This document shows, piece by piece, positions 47,104-58,060 of a stretch of 64,000 nt of DNA (the stretch's first letter is position 1; each line of letters starts with the position of its first letter). The notes below the pieces were generated by a model. That model ran no database searches. It saw only the letters and a program-made list of their open reading frames with translations, and was not told the DNA's origin. Source of the stretch: Rhizobium sp. P38BS-XIX (GTDB lineage: Bacteria; Pseudomonadota; Alphaproteobacteria; Rhizobiales; Rhizobiaceae). The stretch spans positions 1,116,001 to 1,180,000 of the forward strand of contig NZ_JABAIJ010000001.1 in the NCBI RefSeq assembly GCF_012641435.1, in the 5' to 3' direction. The position numbers and the translations under genes were made by a program.

Positions 47104-47512
47104 TCTCTAATCAGTCCCTGTATCTTGCGGTAACTTCGAGCCAGACGGCGGTGTTTTCAACTCGGCCGCGATGTAGGAAACATCGTATACCGTTTATACT
47201 GAAAACGGCGAGAGCCGCCTTGCGTTCAATGTCTCAACTTCACGTTACGAAGCGAAGACGTTTTCCACGATTCAATTCACACAAAATTATGAAATTATTG
47301 GTTAATCTTTTATTGAAATTTCCAGCGCTTTTTCGCCTGTCGAAAATTCGCCTTCAAGAATATATCCAGAGCGTGTTAAAAAGGGCACGCCTCGGCGCGG
47401 CACTCCAAACCTGACTTCAATAATCATGAAATAGCATCTGCGGTGTTTTCATCGGTCCGCTTCGGGCCTATATGGCTGCTTGTCTATTTCAATGGAAAGC
47501 AGGATCAGGAAC
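47104..47512. other. AT-rich intergenic region between L,D-transpeptidase gene and fumC
   Basis: 409 bp with low-GC stretches, notably about 47270-47340, that should carry two divergent promoters. An inverted repeat GTATA/TATAC sits at 47185-47199. An 87-codon ORF at 47151-47414 has no ribosome-binding site or recognisable product. I cannot place promoters with confidence. Confidence 0.5.
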
Positions 47513-48904
47513 ATGACTTCCACCCGCACCGAAACCGATACCTTCGGACCGATCGAAGTTGCCAGCGACCGCTACTGGGGCGCGCAGGCCCAACGCTCGC
47601 TCGGCAACTTTAAAATCGGCTGGGAAAAGCAGCCGCTTTCGGTCGTCCGCGCCCTCGGCATCGTCAAACAGGCAGCCGCCCGCGCCAATATGCAACTCGG
47701 GCAGCTCGATTCGGCGCTTGGCAAAGCGATTGTCGATGCCGCACAGGAAGTCATCGACGGCAAGCTCAACGAGCATTTTCCGCTGGTGGTCTGGCAAACC
47801 GGTTCCGGCACGCAGTCCAACATGAATGCGAACGAGGTGATTTCCAATCGTGCGATCGAGATGCTCGGCGGCGTGATGGGCTCGAAAAAGCCAGTGCATC
47901 CGAACGATCACGTCAATATGAGCCAGTCCTCGAACGACACCTATCCGACGGCCATGCACATCGCCTGCGCCGAAGAAATCGTTCATCATTTCCTGCCCGC
48001 ACTCAAACACCTGCATGCGGCGCTCGAAAAGAAGGTCGCCGACTTCGGCCACATCATCAAGATCGGCCGCACCCATACACAGGATGCAACGCCGCTCACG
48101 CTCGGCCAGGAGTTTTCAGGCTACGCCGCACAGGTCGCCTCGTCGATCAAGCGCATCGAGCTGACGCTGCCGGGCCTTTGCGAACTCGCCCAGGGTGGCA
48201 CCGCGGTCGGCACAGGGCTCAATGCGCCCATCGGCTTTGCCGAGAAGGTTGCCGAGGAAATCTCCGGCATCACCGGCCTGCCGTTCGTCACCGCGCCGAA
48301 CAAGTTCGAAGCGCTGGCCGCGCATGATTCGATGGTGTTCAGCCATGGCGCGATCAATGCGGCGGCAGCAGCCCTCTTCAAGATCGCCAACGATATCCGG
48401 TTGCTCGGCTCCGGCCCGCGCTCCGGCCTTGGCGAACTCTCTCTGCCGGAAAACGAGCCGGGTTCATCGATCATGCCGGGCAAGGTCAACCCGACCCAAT
48501 GCGAAGCACTGACGCAAGTCTGCATCCAGGTCTTCGGCAACAACGCCGCTTTGACGTTTGCCGGCAGCCAGGGCCATTTCGAGCTGAATGTCTATAATCC
48601 GCTGATGGCCTATAATTTCCTGCAGTCGGTGCAGTTGCTTGGCGATGCCGCGGTTTCCTTCACCGACAATTGCGTCGTTGGCATCGAGGCCCGCGAAGAC
48701 AACATCAAGGCCGGCCTGGAGCGCTCGCTGATGCTGGTGACGGCACTGGCACCGAAAATCGGCTACGACAGCGCGGCAAAGATCGCCAAGACGGCTCATA
48801 AGAACGGCACGACCTTGAAAGAAGAGGCTCTGGCAAGCGGACTGGTGACGTCGGAAGAATATGACGCCATCGTCCGCCCGGAAACGATGATCGGGCCGAA
48901 GTAA
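47513..48904 (+). CDS. fumC: Fumarate hydratase, class II
   Basis: 463 residues, the usual size. Motifs [56 protein letters not shown] and the superfamily signature [13 protein letters not shown] are complete. This oxygen-stable enzyme interconverts fumarate and malate in the TCA cycle. ATG 47513 follows AGGATCAGGA; the frame opens at 47480 without homology. A class I fumarase lies 527 bp downstream. Confidence 0.96.
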   Translation: MTSTRTETDTFGPIEVASDRYWGAQAQRSLGNFKIGWEKQPLSVVRALGIVKQAAARANMQLGQLDSALGKAIVDAAQEVIDGKLNEHFPLVVWQTGSGTQSNMNANEVISNRAIEMLGGVMGSKKPVHPNDHVNMSQSSNDTYPTAMHIACAEEIVHHFLPALKHLHAALEKKVADFGHIIKIGRTHTQDATPLTLGQEFSGYAAQVASSIKRIELTLPGLCELAQGGTAVGTGLNAPIGFAEKVAEEISGITGLPFVTAPNKFEALAAHDSMVFSHGAINAAAAALFKIANDIRLLGSGPRSGLGELSLPENEPGSSIMPGKVNPTQCEALTQVCIQVFGNNAALTFAGSQGHFELNVYNPLMAYNFLQSVQLLGDAAVSFTDNCVVGIEAREDNIKAGLERSLMLVTALAPKIGYDSAAKIAKTAHKNGTTLKEEALASGLVTSEEYDAIVRPETMIGPK

Positions 48905-48917
48905 GACCAGACATGAA

Positions 48918-48951
48918 AGAGGGCATTTCGAGTATTGACGAAATGCCCTCT
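48918..48951. terminator. Bidirectional hairpin terminator after fumC
   Basis: Perfect 13-bp stem AGAGGGCATTTCG / CGAAATGCCCTCT with an 8-nt loop between fumC and the small membrane protein gene that converges on it. Confidence 0.75.
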
Positions 48952-48953
48952 CA

Positions 48954-49193
48954 TTATCGGCCGTGAGCGATGCTCGCGGCCTCTGCGACGATCGGCTTGA
49001 TCGCCCTTCTCGGGTAAGGAGCCGTGTGGCTTACGGTCAAAACGGTGGCCGGATCGATCCTCGCCAGAATTTCCTTATGAAAAACGCCCTTCAGATAACC
49101 ATCCTGCACAAGCACGAATATGGCGAAGGCGGCCAGAAGTGCAGAAGCGGATAGCGGCGACAAATGATGGTGATTGCGATGCGAGATATCCAT
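48954..49193 (-). CDS. Small hypothetical membrane protein
   Basis: 79 residues with a His-rich start (SHRNHHHL), one membrane helix (ALLAAFAIFVLVQDGYL) and a basic C-terminal part. AAGGA lies 9 nt before ATG 49193. It lies in the gap between the two fumarase genes on the opposite strand. Not recognised. The ribosome-binding site, the helix and the shared terminator make it plausible. Confidence 0.55.
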   Translation of the reverse strand: MDISHRNHHHLSPLSASALLAAFAIFVLVQDGYLKGVFHKEILARIDPATVLTVSHTAPYPRRAIKPIVAEAASIAHGR

Positions 49194-49431
49194 GATCTCT
49201 GTCCTTGCGCCAAGGCCTCAGGGACATATCGCCCGGCCTTGCCTTGATAGGACGTGGCTCTTTCCCACCTCACTTGAAAGACGCGAGTTTCAGAACCGAG
49301 CGTCTACTCTTCATTGACAATGACGCTATTGAACTCGGGGGATGTTTTTCAGCCGATTGCATTTGCTGTGAGGCGGATTTAGACCACCTCCAAATATTTT
49401 CCTCCGCCATCCGGCTTGAAAGGTTTCCCAC

Positions 49432-51039
<1,608 letters not shown>

Positions 51040-51063
51040 TACACCTTCCCTTAGCTGGCTCAC

Positions 51064-51088
51064 ACGAAGGCACAAACGGTGCCTTCGT
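51064..51088 (+). terminator. Hairpin after class I fumarase gene
   Basis: Perfect 10-bp stem ACGAAGGCAC / GTGCCTTCGT with a 5-nt loop, 24 bp past the stop, lacking a T-run; a probable terminator or 3' stabiliser. Confidence 0.5.
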
Positions 51089-51232
51089 ACATAAACGGTG
51101 CTTTACTTGTAAGGTTTTCGAATAAAACTTTACTTGAGGGCAATTATTCGCAATGTTCCTCTTAATATTTTTCAAAGAATCTCGGTATAAGTAAAAAATG
51201 CGTTTAACCGATACATGTTACGGAGCTCACCG

Positions 51233-52300
51233 ATGAGTACGGCGATTGCGCCCAAGGCGCAAATTCCCGACGTGGCAGGGCAGATTACCTACGCCATGCG
51301 ATCCATGGGAGTCGCACCTATTCCGCGCAACTATGAGCTTTTCTACGAAGCTTATATCGGTTCCAATCCGGCGCTGACGCGAGAGCTGGCTGCGCTTGGC
51401 AACAACGCGAACCAGGAAGAGCTCGATACGATCGGCGCAAAGTACTTCCCGCGCCATGCCGGTCGCGTCTTCGACGATGCGCATACCCGGCTAACCGTCG
51501 AACTGGATGCCGTGCTGCGCGCGCTCAGGCAGGAGCAGACTACGCTCGAGAGCTACAATCGGCTTCTCGGCGAGACCTGCGAACGCATCAGCTCCCGGAA
51601 CCACAACAGCGCCGACCTGTTGCGCAACGCCATCGACATGCTGACGACCGCGACCGGCGATACCATGGCGCAGGGCGAAAAGATCGTCGAGAACGTGGCA
51701 CAACGCAGCCAGGAGATGGATCAGGTCCGTAAGGAACTGGATGAATACAAGCGCATCGCCAATACGGATGCCTTGACGCGGCTTTCAAACCGCCGGGCTT
51801 TCGAAGATCGCCTCGTTTCCATTTTCGACAATCAGTTGACCCGCCCGACGACGGCGCTCGTGCTTGCCGATATCGATCATTTCAAGCGGATCAATGACAC
51901 CTACGGCCATCCCGTCGGCGACAAGATCCTTGCCACGGTCGCGTCCATCATTCGCGCCAACGTCCGGCGCGAAGTCTTCGTCGCCCGCGTCGGCGGCGAG
52001 GAGTTCGCGCTGATCATCGAAGGCATCACGGTGGAAGAGGTTACGGCCGCCTGCGAACGTATCCGCCGCGCCCTGGAAACCACCCCGTTCAAGAATTCGC
52101 GGACTCGGATCGATTACGGCCCGGTCACCATATCACTCGGCATCTGCATGGGCTCGGAAGCCGCCGATTCCGGCGAACTCTACAACAAGGCGGATCTGGC
52201 GCTTTACTGCGCCAAGAACGCCGGTCGCAACTGCTACAATGTCTATCAGGACAGCATGCAGAAAGACTTCACCAAAAGTTGGCTCATCTACAAAAACTAG
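51233..52300 (+). CDS. GGDEF domain protein (diguanylate cyclase)
   Basis: 355 residues. The N-terminal half (to about 180) is helical without a recognised sensor domain or membrane span. The GGDEF domain follows a coiled-coil (TDALTRLSNRRAFEDRL) and has the active-site GGEEF and DIDHFKRINDTYGHPVGD. It should make cyclic di-GMP from two GTP. The allosteric I-site (RxxD five residues before GGEEF) is incomplete: Arg is present but Val replaces Asp. CGGAG precedes ATG 51233. Confidence 0.93.
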   Translation: MSTAIAPKAQIPDVAGQITYAMRSMGVAPIPRNYELFYEAYIGSNPALTRELAALGNNANQEELDTIGAKYFPRHAGRVFDDAHTRLTVELDAVLRALRQEQTTLESYNRLLGETCERISSRNHNSADLLRNAIDMLTTATGDTMAQGEKIVENVAQRSQEMDQVRKELDEYKRIANTDALTRLSNRRAFEDRLVSIFDNQLTRPTTALVLADIDHFKRINDTYGHPVGDKILATVASIIRANVRREVFVARVGGEEFALIIEGITVEEVTAACERIRRALETTPFKNSRTRIDYGPVTISLGICMGSEAADSGELYNKADLALYCAKNAGRNCYNVYQDSMQKDFTKSWLIYKN

Positions 52301-52314
52301 AACTGAAGCCAACC

Positions 52315-52356
52315 AACCGCCGGCGCTGCTTTCCCATGCAGCCCGGCGGTTTTGCT
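52315..52356 (+). terminator. Rho-independent terminator after the GGDEF gene
   Basis: AACCGCCGGCGCTGC pairs with GCAGCCCGGCGGTT with one bulge, then a T-rich tail, 14 bp past the stop. Confidence 0.8.
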
Positions 52357-52393
52357 TTTACGGCTGACAGGCTCCAGCGCGCCCGCTGCGAAC

Positions 52394-53359
52394 CTAAGAA
52401 AAGCGCCGTGCGGGAGCGCGGTAAAACGATAAGACCCTGCCTTCGGCGCCATCGCCAGCGCTTTCGACACCCTCTGCTTCCGATAGAAAATCGTTGACTA
52501 CGTCAAAGACCGGAGCGGCACTGACAATGCGCCTGTGTCCAAAGCCATTGGCCCAGAAGAGGCGCACATGCTCTCCCTGTGCTGCATAGGCGCGAGCATG
52601 GTCGGCACTCACTTCCTTATCGTCTTCGGCGTGAACGACAAGGACGGGACGGCTTGCGTCGAGCATGTCGCGCCGTTCGTCATAAGTGCTGAGCGCCCTG
52701 CCCGTCACACGGCCGACCTCTTCCTCCAGCGACCGCTGTGTTTGAGCCGGAAGATTCATCAGGCGGCCAAAATCCCTGAAAAGCCAGCCCATCGCGCTGG
52801 GCGCCCCGATCAACACCAGCCTCTTCACTTCGAGTGGATCGATACCAGGCAGAAAGCCCGCACAGGCAAGCGCCAGGGACGCGCCACCGAAGGAATGCCC
52901 GATAGCGGCATCCAGCGTGCCGAAGCGCGCGGACGCTGCCGCTATCGCTGAAACGGCAAGCCGCACATGAAGGGAGCGCCCAGCCGAACGGCCATGCCCG
53001 GGCAGATCCAGCGAGATGACCTCCGCGCCGGTACTGGCAAGAGCGGCCGTCAGCTCGGACATATACTCGCTGCCGGATCCCCAACCGTGCACGACGAGAT
53101 AGCGCTTGCGCGGTCCCTTGGCACCGCCGTTGAAGCGATAGGCCATCGCGCGACCACCCGGAAACGACAACGGCACCTCTTCCGCGGCGCGGAGACGCTG
53201 ACGGCCCTCCATATAGGCAGCTGTCGCCTTCGCCCCGAGCGGACGCCGCGATGGCGTCCGGCAGAAAAGCTGGAAGGCGACCTTGCCCGCAAGCTTCGGC
53301 GAAAGCCTGCCGAGGCCGGCCAAACCGGAGCGGGTGACCTTGAGCGCAAACGATGGCAT
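52394..53359 (-). CDS. Alpha/beta hydrolase
   Basis: 321 residues with an alpha/beta-hydrolase fold: oxyanion segment VVHGWGSGSEY, ISLDLPGHGRS, nucleophile Ser in GHSFGGAS, Asp in VVHAEDDKEV and His in FGHRRIV. The longer open frame up to 53821 runs over the MarR gene and is not coding; ATG 53359 follows GGA. Divergent from a marR-type gene with operator-like repeats between them, so the pair is probably co-regulated. Substrate unknown; a lipase/esterase-like role is possible. Confidence 0.88.
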   Translation of the reverse strand: MPSFALKVTRSGLAGLGRLSPKLAGKVAFQLFCRTPSRRPLGAKATAAYMEGRQRLRAAEEVPLSFPGGRAMAYRFNGGAKGPRKRYLVVHGWGSGSEYMSELTAALASTGAEVISLDLPGHGRSAGRSLHVRLAVSAIAAASARFGTLDAAIGHSFGGASLALACAGFLPGIDPLEVKRLVLIGAPSAMGWLFRDFGRLMNLPAQTQRSLEEEVGRVTGRALSTYDERRDMLDASRPVLVVHAEDDKEVSADHARAYAAQGEHVRLFWANGFGHRRIVSAAPVFDVVNDFLSEAEGVESAGDGAEGRVLSFYRAPARRFS

Positions 53360-53375
53360 AGTGGGAATCCAAGAA

Positions 53376-53391
53376 TGTTCAACTATGAACA
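53376..53391. promoter_or_regulatory. MarR operator-like inverted repeat, site 1
   Basis: TGTTCA, 4 nt, TGAACA: a perfect 6-bp inverted repeat in the 45-bp gap between the hydrolase and marR-type start codons. Confidence 0.6.
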
Positions 53392-53397
53392 ATAAAG

Positions 53398-53413
53398 TAC
53401 AACGATGAACAAA
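53398..53413. promoter_or_regulatory. MarR operator-like repeat, site 2, overlapping the marR start codon
   Basis: GTACAACGATGAACAA matches site 1 (GTTCAACTATGAACAA) at 14 of 16 positions and lies exactly 21 bp further, two helical turns. It includes the ATG at 53405. Confidence 0.55.
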
Positions 53414-53890
53414 AATCAATCCCTTCCCTGGGACCATCCGCGTTTTCGAAGCTGGATCGCCGTCGCGCGCGCCTGCCAATTGATGCAGCAATCGCTGGCG
53501 AGATCGCTGGCATATCTCGACATCAAGCCGCCACACCTCGATATCCTCGTCAACCTCTTCCGCTTTGAAGGCATCTCGCAGCAGCAGCTTGCGCGCAAGC
53601 TGCTGGTCGGCCGTTCGAACATGAGCATGCTCCTGCCGCAGATGGAAAAGCGTGGACTGATCGAGCGACGCAGCGACAAGCAGGACAAGCGCATTTTGCG
53701 TCTCCACCTGACCGATGCCGGGCGGCAGGTGACGGAAGAGGCCATGACCATCCAGACGGCCCTGATAGATCGCATGCTCTCGGATGCGCCGGTCGAAGAA
53801 TGCGAGCTGATGACCACGCATATGGAGCGAATCGTCAGCCTGTTGCTACAGGAAGAGAACGAACCTCTGGTCGCGATCGGCGATCAGTGA
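53405..53890 (+). CDS. MarR family transcriptional regulator
   Basis: 161 residues. The winged helix contains GISQQQLARKLLVGRSNMSMLLPQMEKRGLIERRSDKQDKRILRLHLTDAGRQ-type sequence, the classical MarR wing (DKRxxxLxLT). It probably represses itself and the divergent hydrolase through the two sites described. A Shine-Dalgarno is not obvious; ATG 53405 overlaps site 2. Its last 7 bases overlap the ltrA-like gene on the other strand. Confidence 0.9.
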   Translation: MNKNQSLPWDHPRFRSWIAVARACQLMQQSLARSLAYLDIKPPHLDILVNLFRFEGISQQQLARKLLVGRSNMSMLLPQMEKRGLIERRSDKQDKRILRLHLTDAGRQVTEEAMTIQTALIDRMLSDAPVEECELMTTHMERIVSLLLQEENEPLVAIGDQ

Positions 53891-55083
53891 TCGCCGGCCG
53901 AGCGTGCCGACGGAACGACGCGGGTCAGTGACGCAAACTCCCAGATCGCCACCACGACGAGGACGGCTGCGGCCAGGATACCGAGTTGATAAACCACGAC
54001 CATCGGCAAGGTGAGCAGCAGCAAGCCGAGGCCGACAAGCCCAACGATATGCGACAGCGGCGGTCGCCCCGTGGTCGCACCTTTGAACCACAGGTTCCCC
54101 AGCAGAAACACGGCAGGACCGCCGAGAATGGCTGCTGCAAGATGCATGTCCGCCTGCTCGTGCGGATGCGCAAAGAGGAATTCGTCGCCGACGACGCTCA
54201 GGATGATGCCCGCCAGGATGGGGATATGCGCATAGGTAAAGGCCTGCCGTGCCAGGCTTCCGGGCGTGTCGTCATGCTCGATGCGATGAGCGGCACGTTC
54301 ATGTCCGAACTGGAAGTAGATCCACCACAGGGCAACCGTGCCGACAAAGGCGGTGATGAACACCATGATCATCAAGGGCGTCACCGGCTCTTCGGCAAAG
54401 GTCTTTCCTGCCTGCAGAACGGCTTCGCCGAGGCAGATGATGATGAAGAGTGCGCAGCGTTCGGCAATATGGGCGCCGGATACATCCCAGTCCGCCACGG
54501 TCGATTTCCCAAGTCCGGGAACACGAAAGCCAAGCGCGGGAGCGGAGTATTCAATAACGAGCGCCACCAGCCAGAGGCCAATCCGCAATTCGCCCTCCAT
54601 AAGCGCCCCGGCGATCCAGAAGATGCCGGAAAGCACGAGCCATGATGTGATGCGAAGGAAGTTGCGATGGCGGCCGGAATGCACATCCCTGAGCGCATAG
54701 ACCGCAAACAGAGAACGGCCGACCTGCATGAAGACATAGGCGCCGGCAAAGAAGATGGCTTTATCACCGAACGCGTCGGGTATGGCAGCGGACAAGATCA
54801 GCCCGGCGAACATCAACACAAAGAGCATGATGCGCACCGGCATGCGATCCGGATCGAGCCAGTTCGTCACCCATGTCGTGAAAATCCAAACCCACCAAAC
54901 CGCAAAGATCAGCATGATGGCTTCCATCGCGCCCAGCGGCGTAAAATGTTCGCCCAGCGAATGTGCAAGCTGGGAAATCGAAAACACGAAAACCAGATCG
55001 AAAAACAGCTCGACGAAAGACACCTTGCTTTCGTTTTTGCTGCCCTTGGCGCGAAGCCAGCCTTCCCTACCCCCAAGGATCAT
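53884..55083 (-). CDS. Low temperature requirement protein A (LtrA) family membrane protein
   Basis: 399 residues, with about ten membrane helices. It has the family start VSFVELFFDLVFVFSISQLAHSL and the internal HIAERCALFIIICLGEAVLQ. The name comes from a Listeria gene needed for growth at low temperature; the molecular function is unknown. ATG 55083 is preceded by GGGGG; the frame is open to 55134. It lies 28 bp behind the DUF971 gene on the same strand and may be co-transcribed. Confidence 0.85.
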   Translation of the reverse strand: MILGGREGWLRAKGSKNESKVSFVELFFDLVFVFSISQLAHSLGEHFTPLGAMEAIMLIFAVWWVWIFTTWVTNWLDPDRMPVRIMLFVLMFAGLILSAAIPDAFGDKAIFFAGAYVFMQVGRSLFAVYALRDVHSGRHRNFLRITSWLVLSGIFWIAGALMEGELRIGLWLVALVIEYSAPALGFRVPGLGKSTVADWDVSGAHIAERCALFIIICLGEAVLQAGKTFAEEPVTPLMIMVFITAFVGTVALWWIYFQFGHERAAHRIEHDDTPGSLARQAFTYAHIPILAGIILSVVGDEFLFAHPHEQADMHLAAAILGGPAVFLLGNLWFKGATTGRPPLSHIVGLVGLGLLLLTLPMVVVYQLGILAAAVLVVVAIWEFASLTRVVPSARSAGDH

Positions 55084-55111
55084 GCCTACGCCCCCTTTTA
55101 CGTCGGTATTT

Positions 55112-55492
55112 TCAGTGTGAATGCGGCCTGCCAACCGGATCTCGGCTGAGACCTTTTTCCGTCATTTCGGCCTCATAGACGGCAAAAAGCTCCTGCCCCT
55201 TCTCGCCGAGTTCGCGCAGATAGGCCCAGGTGAAGATGCCGGTGTCGTGCATGTCGTCAAAGCCGATGCGCACCGCGTAATTGCCGGTAGGCGTCATCGA
55301 CATGATACCGACATTGCGCTTTCCGGGCACGGTAACTTTCTGCCCCGGGCCATGCCCCTGCACCTCGGCAGACGGCGACAGGACCCTTAGCATCTCGGCG
55401 GGCAGATCGAAGCTTGCGCCGTCATCGAAAGTCACCAGGAGGCGATGACGATCCTTCGATACTTTCAATTCGGTCGGCCAGACGGCGCTCAT
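55112..55492 (-). CDS. DUF971 (gamma-butyrobetaine hydroxylase N-terminal-like) protein
   Basis: 126 residues. WPTELKVSKDRHRLLVTFDDGASFDLPAEMLRVLSPSAEVQGHG-type sequence and FDDMHDTGIFTWAYLRELG are the DUF971 core, with a putative metal site. These domains occur alone near Mrp/ApbC and Fe-S proteins, or fused to hydroxylases. ATG 55492 (MSAVW) is preferred; 55504 or 55513 would add a few residues. It is divergent from moaA. Confidence 0.85.
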   Translation of the reverse strand: MSAVWPTELKVSKDRHRLLVTFDDGASFDLPAEMLRVLSPSAEVQGHGPGQKVTVPGKRNVGIMSMTPTGNYAVRIGFDDMHDTGIFTWAYLRELGEKGQELFAVYEAEMTEKGLSRDPVGRPHSH

Positions 55493-55576
55493 CGGTTTTT
55501 CCATGCGTTTCAATGTCGGGTTTGAGGATTATGCTGCCGCTCGTTCACGCGCAAGTGCAATCAAAATGCATTTTCC

Positions 55577-55605
55577 TTGACGCAACAATCGCCTATGCAC
55601 ACATT
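55577..55605 (+). promoter_or_regulatory. Candidate promoter of moaA
   Basis: TTGACG, 17 bp, CACATT, with GGAGG 11 bp further and the GTG start at 55627. The predicted leader is only about 15 nt, too short for a molybdenum-cofactor riboswitch. Confidence 0.4.
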
Positions 55606-55626
55606 AGCAGTGTAACGGAGGTTTGA

Positions 55627-56676
55627 GTGAACAGCATAGTCGGCCCCATAGGCAACGCATCGGCATTGTTGCCGGACGCGTCCCCCATGATCGACCCTTT
55701 CGGCCGAGCCATCAGCTATTTGCGCGTTTCGGTAACGGATCGGTGCGACTTCCGCTGCACATACTGCATGGCTGAAAACATGACCTTCCTGCCGAAGAAG
55801 GATCTTCTGACGCTTGAAGAGCTGAATCGGCTCTGTTCCGCCTTCATTGCCAAGGGTGTCCGCAAGATCCGGCTGACGGGCGGCGAGCCGCTGGTGCGCA
55901 AGAACATCATGTTCCTTGTGCGCGAGCTCGGCAGGCAGGTGCAGAATGGCGCGCTGGACGAGCTAACGCTGACGACGAACGGATCGCAGCTCGCCCGTCA
56001 TGCCGAGGAACTCTACGACTGCGGCGTGCGCCGAATCAACGTCTCCCTTGATACGCTGAACCCCGACAAATTCCGCAGCATCACGCGCTGGGGCGATTTT
56101 TCGAAGGTTATGGAAGGGATCGACGCGGCTCAGAAGGCCGGTCTCAAGATCAAGCTCAACGCCGTCGCCCTCAAGGACTTCAACGAGGCGGAAATTCCAG
56201 ATCTGCTGCGCTTTGCCCACGAGCGGCGCATGGATCTGACCGTTATCGAGACGATGCCGATGGGCGAGATCGACGAGGATCGCACGGATCAATACCTGCC
56301 GCTGTCGAAGCTGCGCAGCGATCTCGAGCGCCAGTTCACGTTGACGGACATCCCCTACAAGACTGGCGGCCCGGCGCGCTACGTCAAGGTCGAGGAAACC
56401 GGCGGCCGGCTCGGCTTCATCACTCCGATGACCCATAATTTCTGCGAGAGCTGCAACCGCGTGCGGCTCACCTGCACTGGAACTCTCTACATGTGCCTAG
56501 GCCAGAACGACGCGGCCGATCTGCGCACAGCGCTGCGGGCAACGGAAGACGATGCTCTTCTTCACGCCGCGATCGATGAAGCCATCACCCGCAAGCCGAA
56601 AGGCCATGACTTCATCATCGATCGCACCCATAACCGCCCGGCGGTGGCTCGCCACATGAGCGTCACGGGCGGCTAG
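55627..56676 (+). CDS. moaA: GTP 3',8-cyclase MoaA (molybdenum cofactor biosynthesis)
   Basis: 349 residues, a radical SAM enzyme making 3',8-cyclo-dihydro-GTP, the first step to molybdopterin. The N-terminal cluster motif CDFRCTYC (Cys40, 44, 47), the second cluster [19 protein letters not shown] near residue 275, the GG pair [10 protein letters not shown] and the C-terminal Gly-Gly are all present. GTG 55627 follows GGAGG by 5 nt. mobA and mobB are about 6 kb downstream on the same strand. Confidence 0.96.
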   Translation: MNSIVGPIGNASALLPDASPMIDPFGRAISYLRVSVTDRCDFRCTYCMAENMTFLPKKDLLTLEELNRLCSAFIAKGVRKIRLTGGEPLVRKNIMFLVRELGRQVQNGALDELTLTTNGSQLARHAEELYDCGVRRINVSLDTLNPDKFRSITRWGDFSKVMEGIDAAQKAGLKIKLNAVALKDFNEAEIPDLLRFAHERRMDLTVIETMPMGEIDEDRTDQYLPLSKLRSDLERQFTLTDIPYKTGGPARYVKVEETGGRLGFITPMTHNFCESCNRVRLTCTGTLYMCLGQNDAADLRTALRATEDDALLHAAIDEAITRKPKGHDFIIDRTHNRPAVARHMSVTGG

Positions 56677-56679
56677 GAC

Positions 56680-56701
56680 AATTCCACGGACATGTGGAAT
56701 T
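56680..56701. repeat. Perfect inverted repeat after moaA
   Basis: AATTCCAC, 6 nt, GTGGAATT, directly after the moaA stop and about 80 bp before the next ATG. It could be an operator for the MBL gene or an mRNA stem; no T-run follows. Confidence 0.45.
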
Positions 56702-56778
56702 ACGTGTAGCCAACAAGCCGGAGCGGCTGGGACGTCGATCGAATTCCTGCCGCTTCCGCCAACAATCGAGACAATCAC

Positions 56779-57531
56779 ATGCAGCTTGAGCTCATTCGCA
56801 ACGCGACGCTGAAGGTCACCTATGGTGGCCAGGTATTGCTGATCGATCCCTACTTCGCGCCTCGCCATAGCCTGCCGTCCTTTACCGGACGCTCTCCCAA
56901 TCCCATGACGGAACTGCCGCGCCCGATCGACGACATTCTCGAAGGCGTCGACGTGGTGATCGTCTCGCATCTGCACACCGATCATTTCGATTCGGTAGCG
57001 AAAGAGCGCATCAACGAGGCTGTACCGTTCCTCTGCCAGCCGGGCGACGAGGAGACGATCCGGGAATCCGGCTTCACAAGCGTCACGCCGCTGCTTCAAC
57101 CCACCGTCTGGCATGGCGTGACCGTCACCCCGCGCCAGGGCAGTCATGGCGTCGGGCCGGTTGTGGACAAAATGGGGCCAGTGATCGGCTTCACGCTGGA
57201 GGCGGCCGGCGAACCCACGGTCTATTGGGCAGGCGATACCGTCTTCTACCCGCCCATTGCCGAGACGATCCGGGACGTCTCTCCGGATGTGATCATCACG
57301 CATTCCTGCGGCGCGCGCTGGGATAGCGACCTCATCGTCATGGACGCCGAGCAGACAGTCGCCGTCAGCCGGCTCGCGCCGCAGGCCATCGTCGTCGCAA
57401 CCCACATGGAAGCGCTCGATCACGCCACGATCACCCGGCAGGCTCTGCGCGAGGCGGCAGACGCGGCGCATATCGATCCGTCGCGTCTGCTGATCCCGGC
57501 CGATGGCGAGAGGCTGCACCTCGGTCAGTAA
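56779..57531 (+). CDS. MBL-fold metallo-hydrolase
   Basis: 250 residues. Zinc motif SHLHTDHFD, RQGSHGVG with a further His, YWAGDTVFY with the bridging Asp, and ATHMEALDH near the C-terminus fit the UlaG/UPF0173-like metallo-hydrolases. No signal peptide. The ribosome-binding site is weak. The substrate is unknown; lactonase-like or phosphodiesterase-like activity is possible but unproven. Confidence 0.85.
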   Translation: MQLELIRNATLKVTYGGQVLLIDPYFAPRHSLPSFTGRSPNPMTELPRPIDDILEGVDVVIVSHLHTDHFDSVAKERINEAVPFLCQPGDEETIRESGFTSVTPLLQPTVWHGVTVTPRQGSHGVGPVVDKMGPVIGFTLEAAGEPTVYWAGDTVFYPPIAETIRDVSPDVIITHSCGARWDSDLIVMDAEQTVAVSRLAPQAIVVATHMEALDHATITRQALREAADAAHIDPSRLLIPADGERLHLGQ

Positions 57532-57595
57532 TCCCATATTGCCTGCTCGGTTCGCGACGTCGACCTGGGCAGGTATCGTCGCTTCGCTCGCGCTG

Positions 57596-57997
57596 CTACG
57601 AACGCGATGCGAAGCGTTTCTTTGCCTCGTCAGTCGCCGGCATATAGAGCGAAACCGCGGTTCCCTCGGGGTCACGGAACTGAAAGGTCTTGTTGCCCCA
57701 AGGCATCATTTTCAGCTCGTGGACGAGAGAAACCTGGTCCTTCAGGCGCTCGTATTCCGCATCGATATCCTCGACCTGAAATTCGAGATAGGCGGTGCGA
57801 TTGGCGCCAGGCTCGGCGCTGCCCTCTTTCCAAAGTGCGACAGTCTCGATGGAGCCGATGGCCAGCGCTGCCGCCGGGGTCTCGATCTCGGCAAAGACAG
57901 GCGCGAGCCATTGAGCCTTGAGCCCCGTCACCATCTCGTAGAAGGCCACCATGGCCTTGATATCGCCTGCGATAAGACGGGTGGAAGCGAACTTCAT
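57596..57997 (-). CDS. VOC (glyoxalase/bleomycin resistance) family protein
   Basis: 133 residues with paired beta-alpha-beta-beta-beta modules: FASTRLIAGDIKAMVAFYEMVTGL at the start and FQFRDPEGTAVSLYMP at the end. Metal ligands are not obvious beyond the C-terminal Glu/Asp region. AAAGGA precedes ATG 57997. Divergent from a YafY-type regulator, a recurrent pairing suggesting the regulator controls it. Confidence 0.88.
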   Translation of the reverse strand: MKFASTRLIAGDIKAMVAFYEMVTGLKAQWLAPVFAEIETPAAALAIGSIETVALWKEGSAEPGANRTAYLEFQVEDIDAEYERLKDQVSLVHELKMMPWGNKTFQFRDPEGTAVSLYMPATDEAKKRFASRS

Positions 57998-58060
57998 GAA
58001 CAGTCCTTTCAATTGGGAACAAAGCCTTTGCGGCTTCGCGGAACCTCTTGTCGCACGTCC

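Noticed and set aside
47151..47414. Possible 87-residue protein in the fumC upstream gap
   Set aside because: No ribosome-binding site, odd Arg-rich composition, and AT-rich non-coding character.
53360..53821. Extended N-terminus of the alpha/beta hydrolase frame
   Set aside because: It runs antisense through the marR-type gene, and the hydrolase fold begins at ATG 53359.
55514..55626. Possible Moco riboswitch upstream of moaA
   Set aside because: The gap is only 113 bp and the candidate promoter leaves about 15 nt of leader, too short for that RNA.
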